Assembly (NCBI RefSeq): GCF_002079055.1
Contig: NC_047488.1
Location: 1-64,000, forward strand
Length of the DNA: 64,000 bases
Direction: 5' to 3'
From: Saccharomyces paradoxus
Lineage: Eukaryota; Ascomycota; Saccharomycetes; Saccharomycetales; Saccharomycetaceae
The position numbers were made by a program, and so were the translations under genes. The notes beneath the pieces were generated by a model. The model had not been told where the DNA came from. It worked only from the letters and a program-made list of their open reading frames with translations, and ran no database searches. Positions 54,684-64,000 of this stretch are shown piece after piece. How positions within the stretch are numbered: position 1 is the stretch's first letter; each line of letters begins with the position of its first letter.

Positions 54684-55867
54684 GTCCGATAGGTTAGGGA
54701 GAATTTTGCTTGCTCTTTTCTATTTAAAAGAGTCACCTTTTCGATGGGCCTTTAGAAAATATAAACGTGGCTTATCTCAGAGTTAAGACGGGACCTTCCG
54801 AGTAATAATAGCAAGTCGTTTTCTTTTTTTTCTCGTCCCTTTTTTTGTCCCCTCCTAACAAAATTAGAATTGTAGGTGAGAAAAGTGGAGAACCCTTGGA
54901 AGAGTCAGATCAGAAATTGGGAAAATAAGAGTAATGGATATCTACGGATGCCGCGAATCTAATTTCAGGAATATACCGCAAGATCAGTATAAAACTATAT
55001 ATAAAGCAGCAAGGGTGATGTGAGCCATGTAGCGATGTAGCAACAGATACTCGGTAATGTAATTATGATGTTCTTTTTTTTGCGGCAATATGGTGTACGT
55101 AAATAAGGTTCCGTGCAGTCTGTGCTTGCGACAATGTTATTGACGCATAGACTGTCGAAGTAAAATAAACCTACAATGAAAATAGTTGGTGATCTGGATG
55201 TTGTAAAATTCCAAGGGAATATTACAGATACGGGAATAAAAAGTCGGATATCACTGACGCACGCAGTTGAGAAATCCGTATGGATGGGTTGTTAGTATCT
55301 TTACTATGAAATCGCTTTGTTCTAGAAAATGAAAAAAGATACGCTCTCTTGATTTTTTTTATAATTTGGTCTGACAACCTGATATCTAAACTAAATAGAA
55401 GAAAAAGAGACAAACAGTAAAAATACCAAAAAAAGTTAATAATCTTACGATGACAGGGATTGTGATTGGACTATATAGGTTTTAGGGTTGTGGCTTGCCA
55501 CTGGTCGAAGTTTACTCATCACTCAGTTAAAGTCACTGCTGAGTGGCTGCTTGTGGCTGGGCGGCTAAGAAGTGCTTTTGTGAGAACGAACGTTAATAAA
55601 GAAATTTCTGAACTTTCTTTTGGGCTTCATTGTTAAAACCACTTTACAAAGCCACTTAGTAGCCAAACTTTCGCTGCGGCCGAATATCATTAAGGCAGTT
55701 CCTGCGCCCTCCGAATGGCGCTAACTGAAATGCCAATACAGCGGATAAGGGAGGGTCGTTCGAAGAAGTATTATCTTCTTGGAAACTGTTAAGGTTAGTG
55801 ATTCCTGTGCACTATGTCCTATTCTTCGAGAGTTAAGCGATGAATGCAGAGAATTAGCCATCGTTCG
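54684..55867. other. ECM21 promoter and tRNA-Phe upstream region
   Basis: No gene recognised. It contains A/T tracts near the ECM21 start and one CGGCCG at 55678-55683. In S. cerevisiae S288C this neighbourhood holds a full Ty2. Here only LTR remnants follow. Confidence 0.5.
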
Positions 55868-56185
55868 TGAGATTTGGGTGAATAATTAGATAATTGTTGG
55901 GATTCCATTGTTAATAAAGGCTATAATATTAGGTATACAGAATATACTAGAAGTTCTCCTCGAGGATATAGGAATCCACAAAAGGGAATCGATAGTTCTA
56001 CATAGTGTTATAAATTTATCTTCTTTCCTTTTATATGTTGTCATTCATTATCCTATTACATTATCGATCCTTGCATTTCAGCTTCCATTAGATTGAATGA
56101 CTGTTTCTCAATCTTTATGCCATCCTCTTGCACCGCATATTATAATATACTATTAAATAGATGATATCAGAATTTCATTCCAACA
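55868..56185 (-). mobile_element. Solo delta-type LTR upstream of tRNA-Phe
   Basis: A complete 318-bp LTR on the minus strand. It starts at TGTTGGAATG (56176-56185 complement), ends TGAGATTTGG (55868), and has the standard internal landmarks. The flanking five bases do not match, so there is no target-site duplication. It is inserted into an older sigma element, about 108 bp upstream of tRNA-Phe. Confidence 0.9.
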
Positions 56186-56274
56186 GAACTATTGTTTCGT
56201 ACGTGTTTCATACATGTTTTATGTCTAGGTTGGTAAATCTAGTAATGCTGAGGTATCTCATCTTGAGATACAAC
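56186..56274 (-). mobile_element. Degraded Ty3 sigma LTR, truncated by the delta
   Basis: The end TATCTCATCTTGAGATACAA (56253-56272) is the reverse complement of the sigma start TGTTGTATCTCA. GTTTCATACATGTTTTATG farther left also aligns with sigma. It ends 18 bp before the tRNA, which is where Ty3 integrates relative to the pol III start. Confidence 0.7.
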
Positions 56275-56292
56275 AGCATCCATCAATTACAA

Positions 56293-56384
56293 GCGGATTT
56301 AGCTCAGTTGGGAGAGCGCCAGACTGAAGAAAAAACTTCGGTCAAGTTATCTGGAGGTCCTGTGTTCGATCCACAGAATTCGCA
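56293..56384 (+). tRNA. tF(GAA): tRNA-Phe (anticodon GAA) with 19-nt intron
   Basis: Acceptor strands GCGGATT and AATTCGC with discriminator A, D arm GCTCAGTTGGGAGAGC, anticodon GAA at 56326-56328 and T loop GTTCGATCC. The intron occupies 56330-56348, one base 3' of the anticodon as in yeast tRNA-Phe genes. The place between ECM21 and ATP1 matches tF(GAA)B. A T run at 56390-56395 can end pol III transcription. Confidence 0.97.
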
Positions 56385-56437
56385 CGTTACTTTTTTCTAC
56401 ACGTCTTTTTTTTGTTCCTAGGGCCGTTTCTCCGCGC

Positions 56438-56484
56438 TGATTGGTCGCCCGGGTGATGCAGTTGCGGCCGGCCCTGGCCAATCA
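56438..56484. promoter_or_regulatory. ATP1 promoter: inverted HAP2/3/4/5 boxes around a Reb1 site
   Basis: TGATTGGT (56438-56445) is a perfect HAP box and GCCAATCA (56477-56484) is a second in the opposite orientation. CGGGTGA (56450-56456) between them fits Reb1 (YYACCCG on the other strand). The cluster sits about 470-510 bp before the ATP1 ATG and just after tRNA-Phe. HAP control of respiratory genes such as ATP1 is established. Confidence 0.65.
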
Positions 56485-56947
56485 GATCCCTTTAAAAATG
56501 GGCCCGGTGCGCTTCTACCCCTTCACGCCTTTTACGCCTTTTTCGAATCTTGTATTTATTGTAATTATTATACATTGGACATATCTAAATTCACATCAGA
56601 CTTCAATTTTTCAATTTACTTTCTGAATTAGAGCCCTTTCCTCCATACAAGTAGAGATATTATACTGTCATAGCTCTTTCAATTGATCTTATTAGATTGT
56701 CCCCATCCTTCCCATTGACGTTATTACTCCCTCTCTTTTTTCGTTTTTAACTGATTTCTCATATATTCCCAAAACAGGCATATATACTCGACGTCAAGAA
56801 AGAAAAGAAAAGAAAACCCTCATAAAATTATAATCGAGAAAGTTTTATTTTTCCTCATCGCGAACCATTAGTATAACAGATTGATCGTTCAGCTCTTATA
56901 ACAATCGCAAGAACAGTAACAAAATAAAAATACACGCACATACAATA

Positions 56948-58585
56948 ATGTTGGCTCGTACTGCTGCTATTCGTTCTCTATCGAGAACCTTAATTAACTC
57001 TACCAGAGCTGCAAGACCTGCTGCTGCTGCTTTGGCCTCCACCAGAAGACTAGCTTCTACCAAGGCTCAGCCAACAGAAGTTTCCTCCATCTTGGAGGAA
57101 AGAATTAAGGGCGTCTCCGACGAGGCCAATTTGAATGAAACAGGTAGAGTTCTTGCAGTCGGTGATGGTATTGCCCGTGTCTTTGGTTTGAACAACATTC
57201 AAGCTGAAGAATTGGTTGAGTTCTCCTCCGGTGTTAAAGGTATGGCTTTGAACTTGGAACCAGGTCAAGTCGGTATTGTTCTTTTCGGTTCCGATAGACT
57301 GGTCAAAGAAGGTGAATTGGTCAAGAGAACCGGTAACATTGTTGATGTTCCAGTCGGCCCAGGTCTTTTGGGTAGAGTCGTCGACGCTCTAGGTAACCCT
57401 ATCGATGGTAAAGGTCCTATTGACGCTGCCGGTCGTTCGAGAGCTCAAGTCAAAGCTCCAGGTATCTTGCCAAGAAGATCTGTCCATGAGCCAGTCCAAA
57501 CCGGTTTGAAAGCCGTTGACGCCTTGGTTCCTATCGGTAGAGGTCAAAGAGAATTGATCATTGGGGATCGTCAAACAGGTAAGACCGCTGTCGCCTTGGA
57601 CACCATCCTAAATCAAAAGAGATGGAATAACGGTAGTGACGAATCTAAGAAGCTGTACTGTGTTTATGTTGCCGTTGGACAAAAAAGATCCACCGTTGCT
57701 CAATTGGTCCAAACTTTAGAACAACATGATGCCATGAAGTACTCTATTATTGTTGCAGCTACTGCATCTGAAGCCGCTCCCCTACAATACTTGGCTCCTT
57801 TTACCGCCGCATCCATTGGTGAATGGTTCAGAGATAATGGAAAGCACGCTTTGATCGTCTACGACGATTTGTCGAAGCAAGCCGTGGCATACCGTCAATT
57901 ATCTTTGTTGTTGAGACGTCCTCCTGGTCGTGAAGCCTACCCTGGTGATGTCTTTTACTTGCATTCAAGATTGCTGGAAAGAGCCGCTAAGCTGTCCGAA
58001 AAGGAAGGTTCTGGTTCTTTAACTGCCTTGCCCGTTATTGAAACCCAAGGTGGTGATGTCTCCGCTTATATTCCAACCAATGTCATTTCCATTACTGATG
58101 GGCAAATTTTCTTGGAAGCTGAATTATTCTACAAGGGTATCAGACCTGCTATTAATGTCGGTTTGTCCGTCTCTCGTGTCGGTTCTGCTGCCCAAGTTAA
58201 GGCTTTGAAGCAAGTTGCTGGTTCCTTGAAATTGTTTTTAGCTCAATACAGAGAAGTCGCTGCTTTTGCTCAATTCGGTTCCGATTTGGATGCCTCCACC
58301 AAGCAAACTTTGGTCAGAGGTGAAAGATTGACCCAATTGTTGAAGCAAAATCAATATTCTCCTTTGGCTACAGAGGAACAAGTTCCATTGATTTATGCCG
58401 GTGTTAATGGTCATTTGGATGGTATTGAACTATCAAGAATTGGTGAATTTGAATCTTCTTTCTTGTCTTATCTAAAATCCAACCACAATGAGCTTTTGAC
58501 TGAAATTAGAGAAAAGGGTGAATTGTCTAAAGAATTGTTGGCATCTCTAAAGAGTGCTACCGAATCCTTTGTTGCCACTTTTTAA
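56948..58585 (+). CDS. ATP1: Mitochondrial F1-ATP synthase alpha subunit
   Basis: Non-catalytic alpha subunit of the F1 hexamer. It has 545 residues as in S. cerevisiae. The first about 35 residues are an Arg/Ala/Ser-rich presequence without acidic residues ([15 protein letters not shown]). The nucleotide-binding P-loop GDRQTGKT spans 206-213. The alpha-specific glutamine replaces the catalytic glutamate of beta, and the signature [14 protein letters not shown] lies near 400. Codons are strongly biased to the preferred yeast set, as expected for an abundant protein. The 5' leader region has AAAG-rich stretches typical of highly expressed genes. Confidence 0.98.
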   Translation: MLARTAAIRSLSRTLINSTRAARPAAAALASTRRLASTKAQPTEVSSILEERIKGVSDEANLNETGRVLAVGDGIARVFGLNNIQAEELVEFSSGVKGMALNLEPGQVGIVLFGSDRLVKEGELVKRTGNIVDVPVGPGLLGRVVDALGNPIDGKGPIDAAGRSRAQVKAPGILPRRSVHEPVQTGLKAVDALVPIGRGQRELIIGDRQTGKTAVALDTILNQKRWNNGSDESKKLYCVYVAVGQKRSTVAQLVQTLEQHDAMKYSIIVAATASEAAPLQYLAPFTAASIGEWFRDNGKHALIVYDDLSKQAVAYRQLSLLLRRPPGREAYPGDVFYLHSRLLERAAKLSEKEGSGSLTALPVIETQGGDVSAYIPTNVISITDGQIFLEAELFYKGIRPAINVGLSVSRVGSAAQVKALKQVAGSLKLFLAQYREVAAFAQFGSDLDASTKQTLVRGERLTQLLKQNQYSPLATEEQVPLIYAGVNGHLDGIELSRIGEFESSFLSYLKSNHNELLTEIREKGELSKELLASLKSATESFVATF

Positions 58586-58927
58586 TGTGAACTAAAAATA
58601 AAAATGAATATAAGGTACGTCTCAAAAAGAAATGTAAATATAGAAATTTTAAAAAAAAAATGAAAAAACATAACTAAATTTAAAGTGCAGCCTAACAATA
58701 ACCCAGAAAATCTAAATATCTTAGAATTTTTTTATTTTGATTATTATATATTATTATTATTCTTATGGTAAATAATGCCCCTACTTTTCTTCTAAGGAAA
58801 ATAAGTAACTACAGAAATAAGGAAATATCGCCTGCAAGCGGTTTTTATTCAAGAGTTTTTTTTTTTTACAAGAGCCTCTAGTTTATTCCATTTTAAGCAC
58901 TGACTCTTTTTTTCCGCCACTATTTCT

Positions 58928-58934
58928 TATAAAA
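58928..58934 (+). promoter_or_regulatory. BNA4 TATA box
   Basis: TATAAAA in CTTATAAAAGGCCC, 48 bp before the first in-frame ATG (58982) and 96 bp before the ATG orthologous to S. cerevisiae BNA4 (59030). Transcripts starting 40-120 bp downstream could include one or both. Confidence 0.6.
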
Positions 58935-59029
58935 GGCCCGAATTTCTGACACGGACGTTGCTTTTAATAATAAAATACTGAATGACAGTTAAAAAATTCA
59001 GGTCGTCAGCCAATTCGTTTAATTTGAAT

Positions 59030-60412
59030 ATGCCTGAATCAGTGGCCATTATAGGCGCAGGATTGGTAGGCTGTCTTGCAGCATTGGCATTCTCCAAAGA
59101 GGGCTACCATGTCACACTTTATGATTTTAGACAAGATCCTCGGTTAGACACCACCGAAAATAAAAATTTGAAATCCATTAATTTGGCTATTTCCGCTCGT
59201 GGAATTGATGCTTTGAAGTCAGTAGATCATGATGCCTGTGAACATATCTTACAAGATATGATTCCCATGAAAGGCAGAATGATTCATGATTTGAAAGGCG
59301 AACAGGAATCTCAATTGTATGGCTTACATGGAGAAGCTATCAATTCTATCAATAGATCTGTATTAAATAATAGCCTTTTGGATGAATTAGAAAAATCTAC
59401 AACAGAATTGAAGTTCGGTCACAAGTTAGTTAAAATCGAATGGACAGACGATAAACAAATCTGTCATTTTGCTGTTGGCGGCGATTTGAGGGTACCACAT
59501 ACTGAATATTTTGATTTTGTCATAGGTTGTGATGGTGCATACTCTGCGACAAGATCCCAAATGCAACGTAAAGTTGAAATGGATTTTTCACAAGAATATA
59601 TGGATTTACGTTACATTGAACTTTACATCCCGGCCACCGAGGCATTCAAGCCAAAGTTTGGCGGAAATTTTGCTATAGCTCCTGACCATTTGCACATTTG
59701 GCCTCGTCATAAATTCATGTTAATTGCGCTCGCCAACAGTGATGGCTCGTTCACTTCAACCTTTTTCGGCTCTAAAGATCAAATATCAGATCTGATAACT
59801 TCCAAGTCACGTGTGAAGAAATTCTTAATCGAAAACTTTCCTGATATTGTTAATATTATGGACTTGGACGACGCTGTCAAAAGGTTTATCACCTATCCAA
59901 AGGAAAGTCTTGTTTGTGTAAACTGTAAGCCATACGATGTGCCTGGCGGAAAGGCGATCCTGCTCGGTGACGCTGCTCATGCAATGGTCCCATTTTACGG
60001 CCAGGGTATGAATTGCGGATTCGAAGATGTAAGAGTTCTTATGGCGCTATTGAAAATGCACTCGGGAGATCGTTCAAGAGCCTTTGCTGAGTACACTCAA
60101 ACAAGACACAAGGATCTAGTGTCTATCACTCAACTGGCAAAAAGAAATTACAAAGAGATGTCTCATGACGTTACGTCTAAACGTTTTTTATTAAGAAGAA
60201 AGCTGGATGCCCTCTTTAGTATTATAATGAAGGACAGGTGGATACCTTTGTATACTATGATATCTTTCAGATCCGATATCCCGTATTCTAGAGCTTTAGA
60301 AAGGACTGGAAGGCAAACACGTATCTTGAAATTCTTAGAATCTTTGACACTCGGTATGTTATCTGTTGGTGGTTACAAGCTTTTTAAGTTTTTGACAAAA
60401 GAACGTTCCTAA
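59030..60412 (+). CDS. BNA4: Kynurenine 3-monooxygenase Bna4
   Basis: FAD-dependent hydroxylase converting kynurenine to 3-hydroxykynurenine in de novo NAD synthesis, anchored in the mitochondrial outer membrane. From the ATG at 59030 it has 460 residues, the S. cerevisiae length. The FAD loop AIIGAGLVG is at 6-14. FVIGCDGAYS (about 165) and LLGDAAHAMVPFYGQGMNCG (about 317-336) are the other flavin motifs. A C-terminal hydrophobic segment (LESLTLGMLSVGGYKLFKFL) is the membrane anchor. A second in-frame ATG at 58982 would add 16 residues (MTVKKFRSSANSFNLN), basic and free of acidic residues. I favour the inner ATG by homology. Confidence 0.94.
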   Translation: MPESVAIIGAGLVGCLAALAFSKEGYHVTLYDFRQDPRLDTTENKNLKSINLAISARGIDALKSVDHDACEHILQDMIPMKGRMIHDLKGEQESQLYGLHGEAINSINRSVLNNSLLDELEKSTTELKFGHKLVKIEWTDDKQICHFAVGGDLRVPHTEYFDFVIGCDGAYSATRSQMQRKVEMDFSQEYMDLRYIELYIPATEAFKPKFGGNFAIAPDHLHIWPRHKFMLIALANSDGSFTSTFFGSKDQISDLITSKSRVKKFLIENFPDIVNIMDLDDAVKRFITYPKESLVCVNCKPYDVPGGKAILLGDAAHAMVPFYGQGMNCGFEDVRVLMALLKMHSGDRSRAFAEYTQTRHKDLVSITQLAKRNYKEMSHDVTSKRFLLRRKLDALFSIIMKDRWIPLYTMISFRSDIPYSRALERTGRQTRILKFLESLTLGMLSVGGYKLFKFLTKERS

Positions 60413-60678
60413 ATCCAACATAATTCCAGCCCATGTCGGCTAGCAGAGGATCATTAGAATAAGTAGTATATATCTATATATATATAAATGTATGATCATG
60501 ATCACCCGAAACGGTGCTGTTCGCGCTTTCTTTGTTTACATTTTAGTAGAATATTTATGAAGAAAATATCCATATAAGTCGAAGCGTTTATTTGTTGGCC
60601 AAATATGCTATCAGATCACACATATAAATCATTTCATAGGTTTTTCAAGGTAGTGAATTCAGCAGGTGGTTACATAAG

Positions 60679-62943
60679 ATGACTACCCAACTAAGGTATG
60701 AAAATAACGATGACGATGAAAGAGTAGAACATAATCTCTTTACCAATAGATCCACCATGATGGCGAATTTTGAAGAATGGATCAAAATGGCTACAGATAA
60801 TAAAATCAATTCCCGAAATAGTTGGAATTTCGCATTAATTGACTATTTTTATGACTTGGACGTTCTGAAAGATGGCGAGAATAACATTAATTTCCAGAAG
60901 GCATCTGCCACGTTGGATGGGTGTATTAAGATTTACTCTTCTAGAGTTGATTCAGTGACAACGGAAACAGGTAAGTTATTGAGTGGGTTGGCTCAAAGAA
61001 AGACGAATGGGACACCTAACGGGGTTGATAGTAACGGCGGAAATGGTGACGGGCTGGAAGGTGAAGCCAACGAAGCAAGTGTACAGATTGATCCCTTGAC
61101 TGGTATGCCTATATCGAGCGATCCTGACGTGAATAATACTAGACGGAGAGTTTACAACAGGGTTTTAGAGACCACATTGGTGGAGTTTGAAACGATTAAG
61201 ATGAAAGAGCTAGACCAGGAACTAATAATTGACCCATTATTTAAAAAAGCTCTAGTTGATTTTGATGAAGGTGGCGCCAAGAGTTTACTGTTGAACACAT
61301 TAAACATAGACAACACTTCTAGAGTTATTTTCGACGCATCCATTAAGGACACACAACACGTTAAGCAAGGTGAAATTCAAAGTAAAGAAGGAGAGCTAAT
61401 TGAAGGCGATAGTCTAGTGGATGACGAGAAAGAACCCAGTCAGTCATTGATATGCAGTCGTAACGATTCAATAGTAAATGGTTCGGCTGTCAGCGCACCC
61501 TCGGTGGAAGATGAGATTTTATCTCTTGGTATGGATTTCATAAAGTTTGATCAAATTGCTGTTTGTGAAATTTCAGGATCAATTGAACAACTAAGGAACG
61601 TTGTCGAAGATATTAATCAAGCGAAAGGTTTTATAGAAAACGTGAATAATAAATTCGATAACTTTTTAACTGAGGAGGAACTGCAAGAAGCTGTCCCAGA
61701 TAATGCCGAAGACGATATCGATGGATTTGATATGAGCATGCAACAGGAGCTAGAATATCCTGATGAAAATAATGATAATACGTCACATGATGAACAAGAT
61801 GATGAAAATATCAACACTACTACAGGAAGTATATTCGAAAAAGACTTGATGGCATATTTTGATGAAAATCTAAATAGAAACTGGAGAGGAAGAGAACATT
61901 GGAAAGTACGAAATTTCAAGAAAATGAATCTAGCGAATAAAGAGTCCAATCTGTTAGAAGAAACGCGAGCTGTTATAGGGGATACTACTGATAAGAACAC
62001 AACAGACGACAAGCCAGCAGATACTAAGAAGAAGAATAAGCAGAAAAAGGCTCTGGAAATTGACTTCTTCAAAATAGATGATGGTTTTGAAGACAAAATC
62101 TTCGCGCCAAAAGGGAGGACAAAGATTGATATGCCGATTAAGAATAGAAAGAATGACTCTCATTATCTACTACCGGATGACTTCCACTTTTCCACCGATA
62201 GGATAACAAGATTGTTCATTAAACCGGGACAGAAAATGAGCTTATTCAGTCATAGGAAGCATACCAGAGGCGACGTTAATTCAGGGCTTTATGAAAAGAG
62301 TACAGCTTCTGTCAACAATTCGAATAATGACGCTCCTGCTATTGCAGATGAACACTTTTGGGCAGATAATTACGAAAAGAAAGAACAAGAGGAAAAAGAA
62401 ATGGAGCAGTCTAAAGAGGTTGGTGATGTAGTGGGTGGAGCGCTGGATAATCCCTTTGAAGATGACCTTGACGGTGTTGACTTTAACCAAGCTTTTGAAG
62501 GGACAGACGATAACGAGGAGGCCAGTGTGAAACTCGATTTACAGGACGACGAAGATCATAAGTACCCCATCCGCGAAAACAAAGTCACTTATTCAAGAGT
62601 TTCAAAAAAGGTTGACGTAAGAAGACTAAAGAAAAACGTGTGGAAATCGATCAACAACTTGATACAAGAACAAGACACGAAAAAAAATGAGAAGGCAAAT
62701 TCCAATGACAATGAAATCTATAAAGAAGACGAAACAATCAAGGAATTGAAATTTTCTGATATTATTCAGGGTATAAGTAAAATGTATTCGGATGATACAT
62801 TAAAGGACATTTCAACAAGCTTTTGTTTCATATGCCTTCTGCATTTAGCCAATGAGCATGGGTTGCAGATAACTAATACCGAAAGCTACGATGACCTGGT
62901 CGTGAATTATGAGGATCTAGCAACAGCACAAGCAGCATCATAA
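60679..62943 (+). CDS. BRN1: Condensin kleisin subunit Brn1
   Basis: Essential non-SMC subunit (CAP-H/Barren) that bridges Smc2-Smc4 heads in condensin for mitotic chromosome compaction. It has 754 residues, as in S. cerevisiae YBL097W. The N-terminal kleisin region contains MANFEEWIKMATDNKINSRN. The middle is long and acidic with many Asn/Asp runs. The C-terminal winged-helix part has ISTSFCFICLLHLANEHGL. The upstream gap (60413-60678) has a TA-dinucleotide run near 60467-60487. It is co-directional with BNA4 and MRX3. Confidence 0.96.
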   Translation: MTTQLRYENNDDDERVEHNLFTNRSTMMANFEEWIKMATDNKINSRNSWNFALIDYFYDLDVLKDGENNINFQKASATLDGCIKIYSSRVDSVTTETGKLLSGLAQRKTNGTPNGVDSNGGNGDGLEGEANEASVQIDPLTGMPISSDPDVNNTRRRVYNRVLETTLVEFETIKMKELDQELIIDPLFKKALVDFDEGGAKSLLLNTLNIDNTSRVIFDASIKDTQHVKQGEIQSKEGELIEGDSLVDDEKEPSQSLICSRNDSIVNGSAVSAPSVEDEILSLGMDFIKFDQIAVCEISGSIEQLRNVVEDINQAKGFIENVNNKFDNFLTEEELQEAVPDNAEDDIDGFDMSMQQELEYPDENNDNTSHDEQDDENINTTTGSIFEKDLMAYFDENLNRNWRGREHWKVRNFKKMNLANKESNLLEETRAVIGDTTDKNTTDDKPADTKKKNKQKKALEIDFFKIDDGFEDKIFAPKGRTKIDMPIKNRKNDSHYLLPDDFHFSTDRITRLFIKPGQKMSLFSHRKHTRGDVNSGLYEKSTASVNNSNNDAPAIADEHFWADNYEKKEQEEKEMEQSKEVGDVVGGALDNPFEDDLDGVDFNQAFEGTDDNEEASVKLDLQDDEDHKYPIRENKVTYSRVSKKVDVRRLKKNVWKSINNLIQEQDTKKNEKANSNDNEIYKEDETIKELKFSDIIQGISKMYSDDTLKDISTSFCFICLLHLANEHGLQITNTESYDDLVVNYEDLATAQAAS

Positions 62944-63121
62944 TTGATGATCTTTGTATTTTTTTTTTTTTTTTGTGCTGCGAAGTTTCTTAAAGCCTTC
63001 GGGCTTACGAAATCCTTTATCACCGAAAGGGGACCGCTTCGAAAAATTGAGTATAAAACAAGGTACTTTATTTTTATAGACAATAATGAAACGAGAGAGT
63101 AGATCGAGAGTGAATTCCAAT

Positions 63122-63934
63122 ATGTCTAGAACCATTCCATTTCTTTTCAAATTAGTTAACAGGGCAGTAATTTTACCTACGGCAGGTTTTACGCTGGGAG
63201 TTGGCGCATTTGTAAAGGCATGGCCGGATGATGCTGGCGTCCTATCATTGAACGATCCGCAAACGCCGGCAGAGTTGATTAGTGCAACTAAGAGCCGGCA
63301 ACCTATGGAGCTACAGAGAATTGATATTCTCACTCAAATCGAGAAAAGCGAAGTCTACAACAAACTAGCCCAGGATGATAAGATGCACCATGTCTTATTT
63401 AGTGAGAAAATACCTAGCGGACATAGGGAATACCATGTAGGACAAGGCCTCTTGTTCGGTAAAGGAAAGCTTGAAATTGATCCTTTGGTTTTCCATGACT
63501 TGAATCATGGTGAATTGACCGTGATTTATCATTTAGGCGCTGAGTTAGGAAACCGAGACGGTAATGTTCATAAAGGTTTACTGTCATTGTTGCTAGATGA
63601 AGCATTATGTTATTGTGGCTTTCCTCTGTTGCCTAGCAAAAGAGGTGTAACTGCAAGACTGTCCCTAGAGTTTCTTGAGGATATTCCTGTGGATACTACG
63701 ATTATGTTAAAGGCAAGTGTCAAGGAGATCAAAGGTAGAAAATGTATCATTGAGGGGCACTTGGAACAGTTTCCATCGGAAAGTCCTTCAAAAAATGGAA
63801 TCAAAAATTGGAACTTACTCCGCATTTGGGGTTCCAATGATAAACGGGAGGTGGCAAAGAAATTTGCCAATGCCAACTGCGTCCTTGTTGAGCCTACTTG
63901 GTTCAAGTATTTCAAATGGCTTGATATGTTTTGA
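63122..63934 (+). CDS. MRX3: Mitochondrial MIOREX-associated protein Mrx3 (thioesterase-like)
   Basis: Protein of unknown exact role associated with mitochondrial organisation of gene expression (MIOREX); it shows a hotdog/thioesterase-superfamily region. The ATG at 63122 (MSRTIPFLFKLVNRAVILPT) gives 270 residues as in S. cerevisiae YBL095W. An in-frame ATG at 63086 would add 12 basic residues (MKRESRSRVNSN). The hydrophobic, positively charged N-terminus fits mitochondrial targeting or a membrane anchor. The hotdog part, with GNVHKGLLSLLLDEALCYCG and VTARLSLEF, lies about residues 140-200. The C-terminus is WFKYFKWLDMF. The 5' gap after BRN1 holds an 18-base poly-T run (62957-62974). Confidence 0.92.
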   Translation: MSRTIPFLFKLVNRAVILPTAGFTLGVGAFVKAWPDDAGVLSLNDPQTPAELISATKSRQPMELQRIDILTQIEKSEVYNKLAQDDKMHHVLFSEKIPSGHREYHVGQGLLFGKGKLEIDPLVFHDLNHGELTVIYHLGAELGNRDGNVHKGLLSLLLDEALCYCGFPLLPSKRGVTARLSLEFLEDIPVDTTIMLKASVKEIKGRKCIIEGHLEQFPSESPSKNGIKNWNLLRIWGSNDKREVAKKFANANCVLVEPTWFKYFKWLDMF

Positions 63935-64000
63935 AGAAGCAAGCCCGCCTCAAAATAGCCTATTCCATGTTAATTAATATTCTATATTCAAAAGAGTTAT

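Noticed and set aside
56161-56421. 86-codon frame across tRNA-Phe
   Set aside because: Runs through LTR, sigma remnant and the tRNA; not coding.

Overview
The window is the left end of a chromosome from a budding yeast of the Saccharomyces sensu stricto group. The right-hand 28 kb carries, in order, MIX23, SRO77, PKC1, SEA4, RTG3, SFT2, ECM21, tRNA-Phe, ATP1, BNA4, BRN1 and MRX3. That is the gene order I know for the left arm of S. cerevisiae chromosome II (YBL107C to YBL095W). Protein lengths match S. cerevisiae almost exactly, but many residues differ in Pkc1 and Sro77. A close sister species such as S. paradoxus is therefore more likely than S. cerevisiae itself; this is judged from memory, not from an alignment.

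Layout from the telomere inward. Positions 1-13.6 kb hold two tandem long Y' elements separated by 260 bp of C1-3A telomeric repeat. The inner Y' encodes an intact spliced helicase of the YRF1 type. The outer copy is nearly identical but broken by dozens of one-base indels, which look mostly like consensus errors. Positions 13.6-14.65 kb form the X element: telomeric repeat, TTAGGG-type repeats, a G-poor subtelomeric repeat region, a 15-bp array of forkhead motifs, and core X with Abf1 and ORC-type sites. Positions 14.7-35 kb are a subtelomeric gene mosaic: IMD2-type IMP dehydrogenase, a frameshifted DUP240 membrane protein gene, a PAU gene next to a YLR460C-type oxidoreductase, then AAD3, RDS1, ADH7 and a PAU3-type gene, all pointing to the telomere. 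The last four reproduce the right end of S. cerevisiae chromosome III; the YLR460C-PAU pair resembles the right end of chromosome XII, and IMD2 the right end of chromosome VIII. The unique chromosome II arm begins at a tRNA-Leu(UAA) flanked by LTR debris.

Two themes link the genes. First, RDS1 (a Zn2Cys6 regulator), ADH7 and AAD3 (both NADPH-type reductases) form a compact block. Octamers of the form KCGGCCGA lie upstream of all three, with three inside 45 bp before ADH7. This looks like a portable, self-regulating aldehyde-reduction module. Second, the arm genes serve housekeeping roles: cell-wall signalling (PKC1), exocytosis (SRO77), TORC1 control (SEA4), retrograde signalling (RTG3), Golgi traffic (SFT2), transporter ubiquitination (ECM21), ATP synthase (ATP1), NAD synthesis (BNA4) and condensin (BRN1). 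I found no CRISPR, prophage or bacterial-type element.
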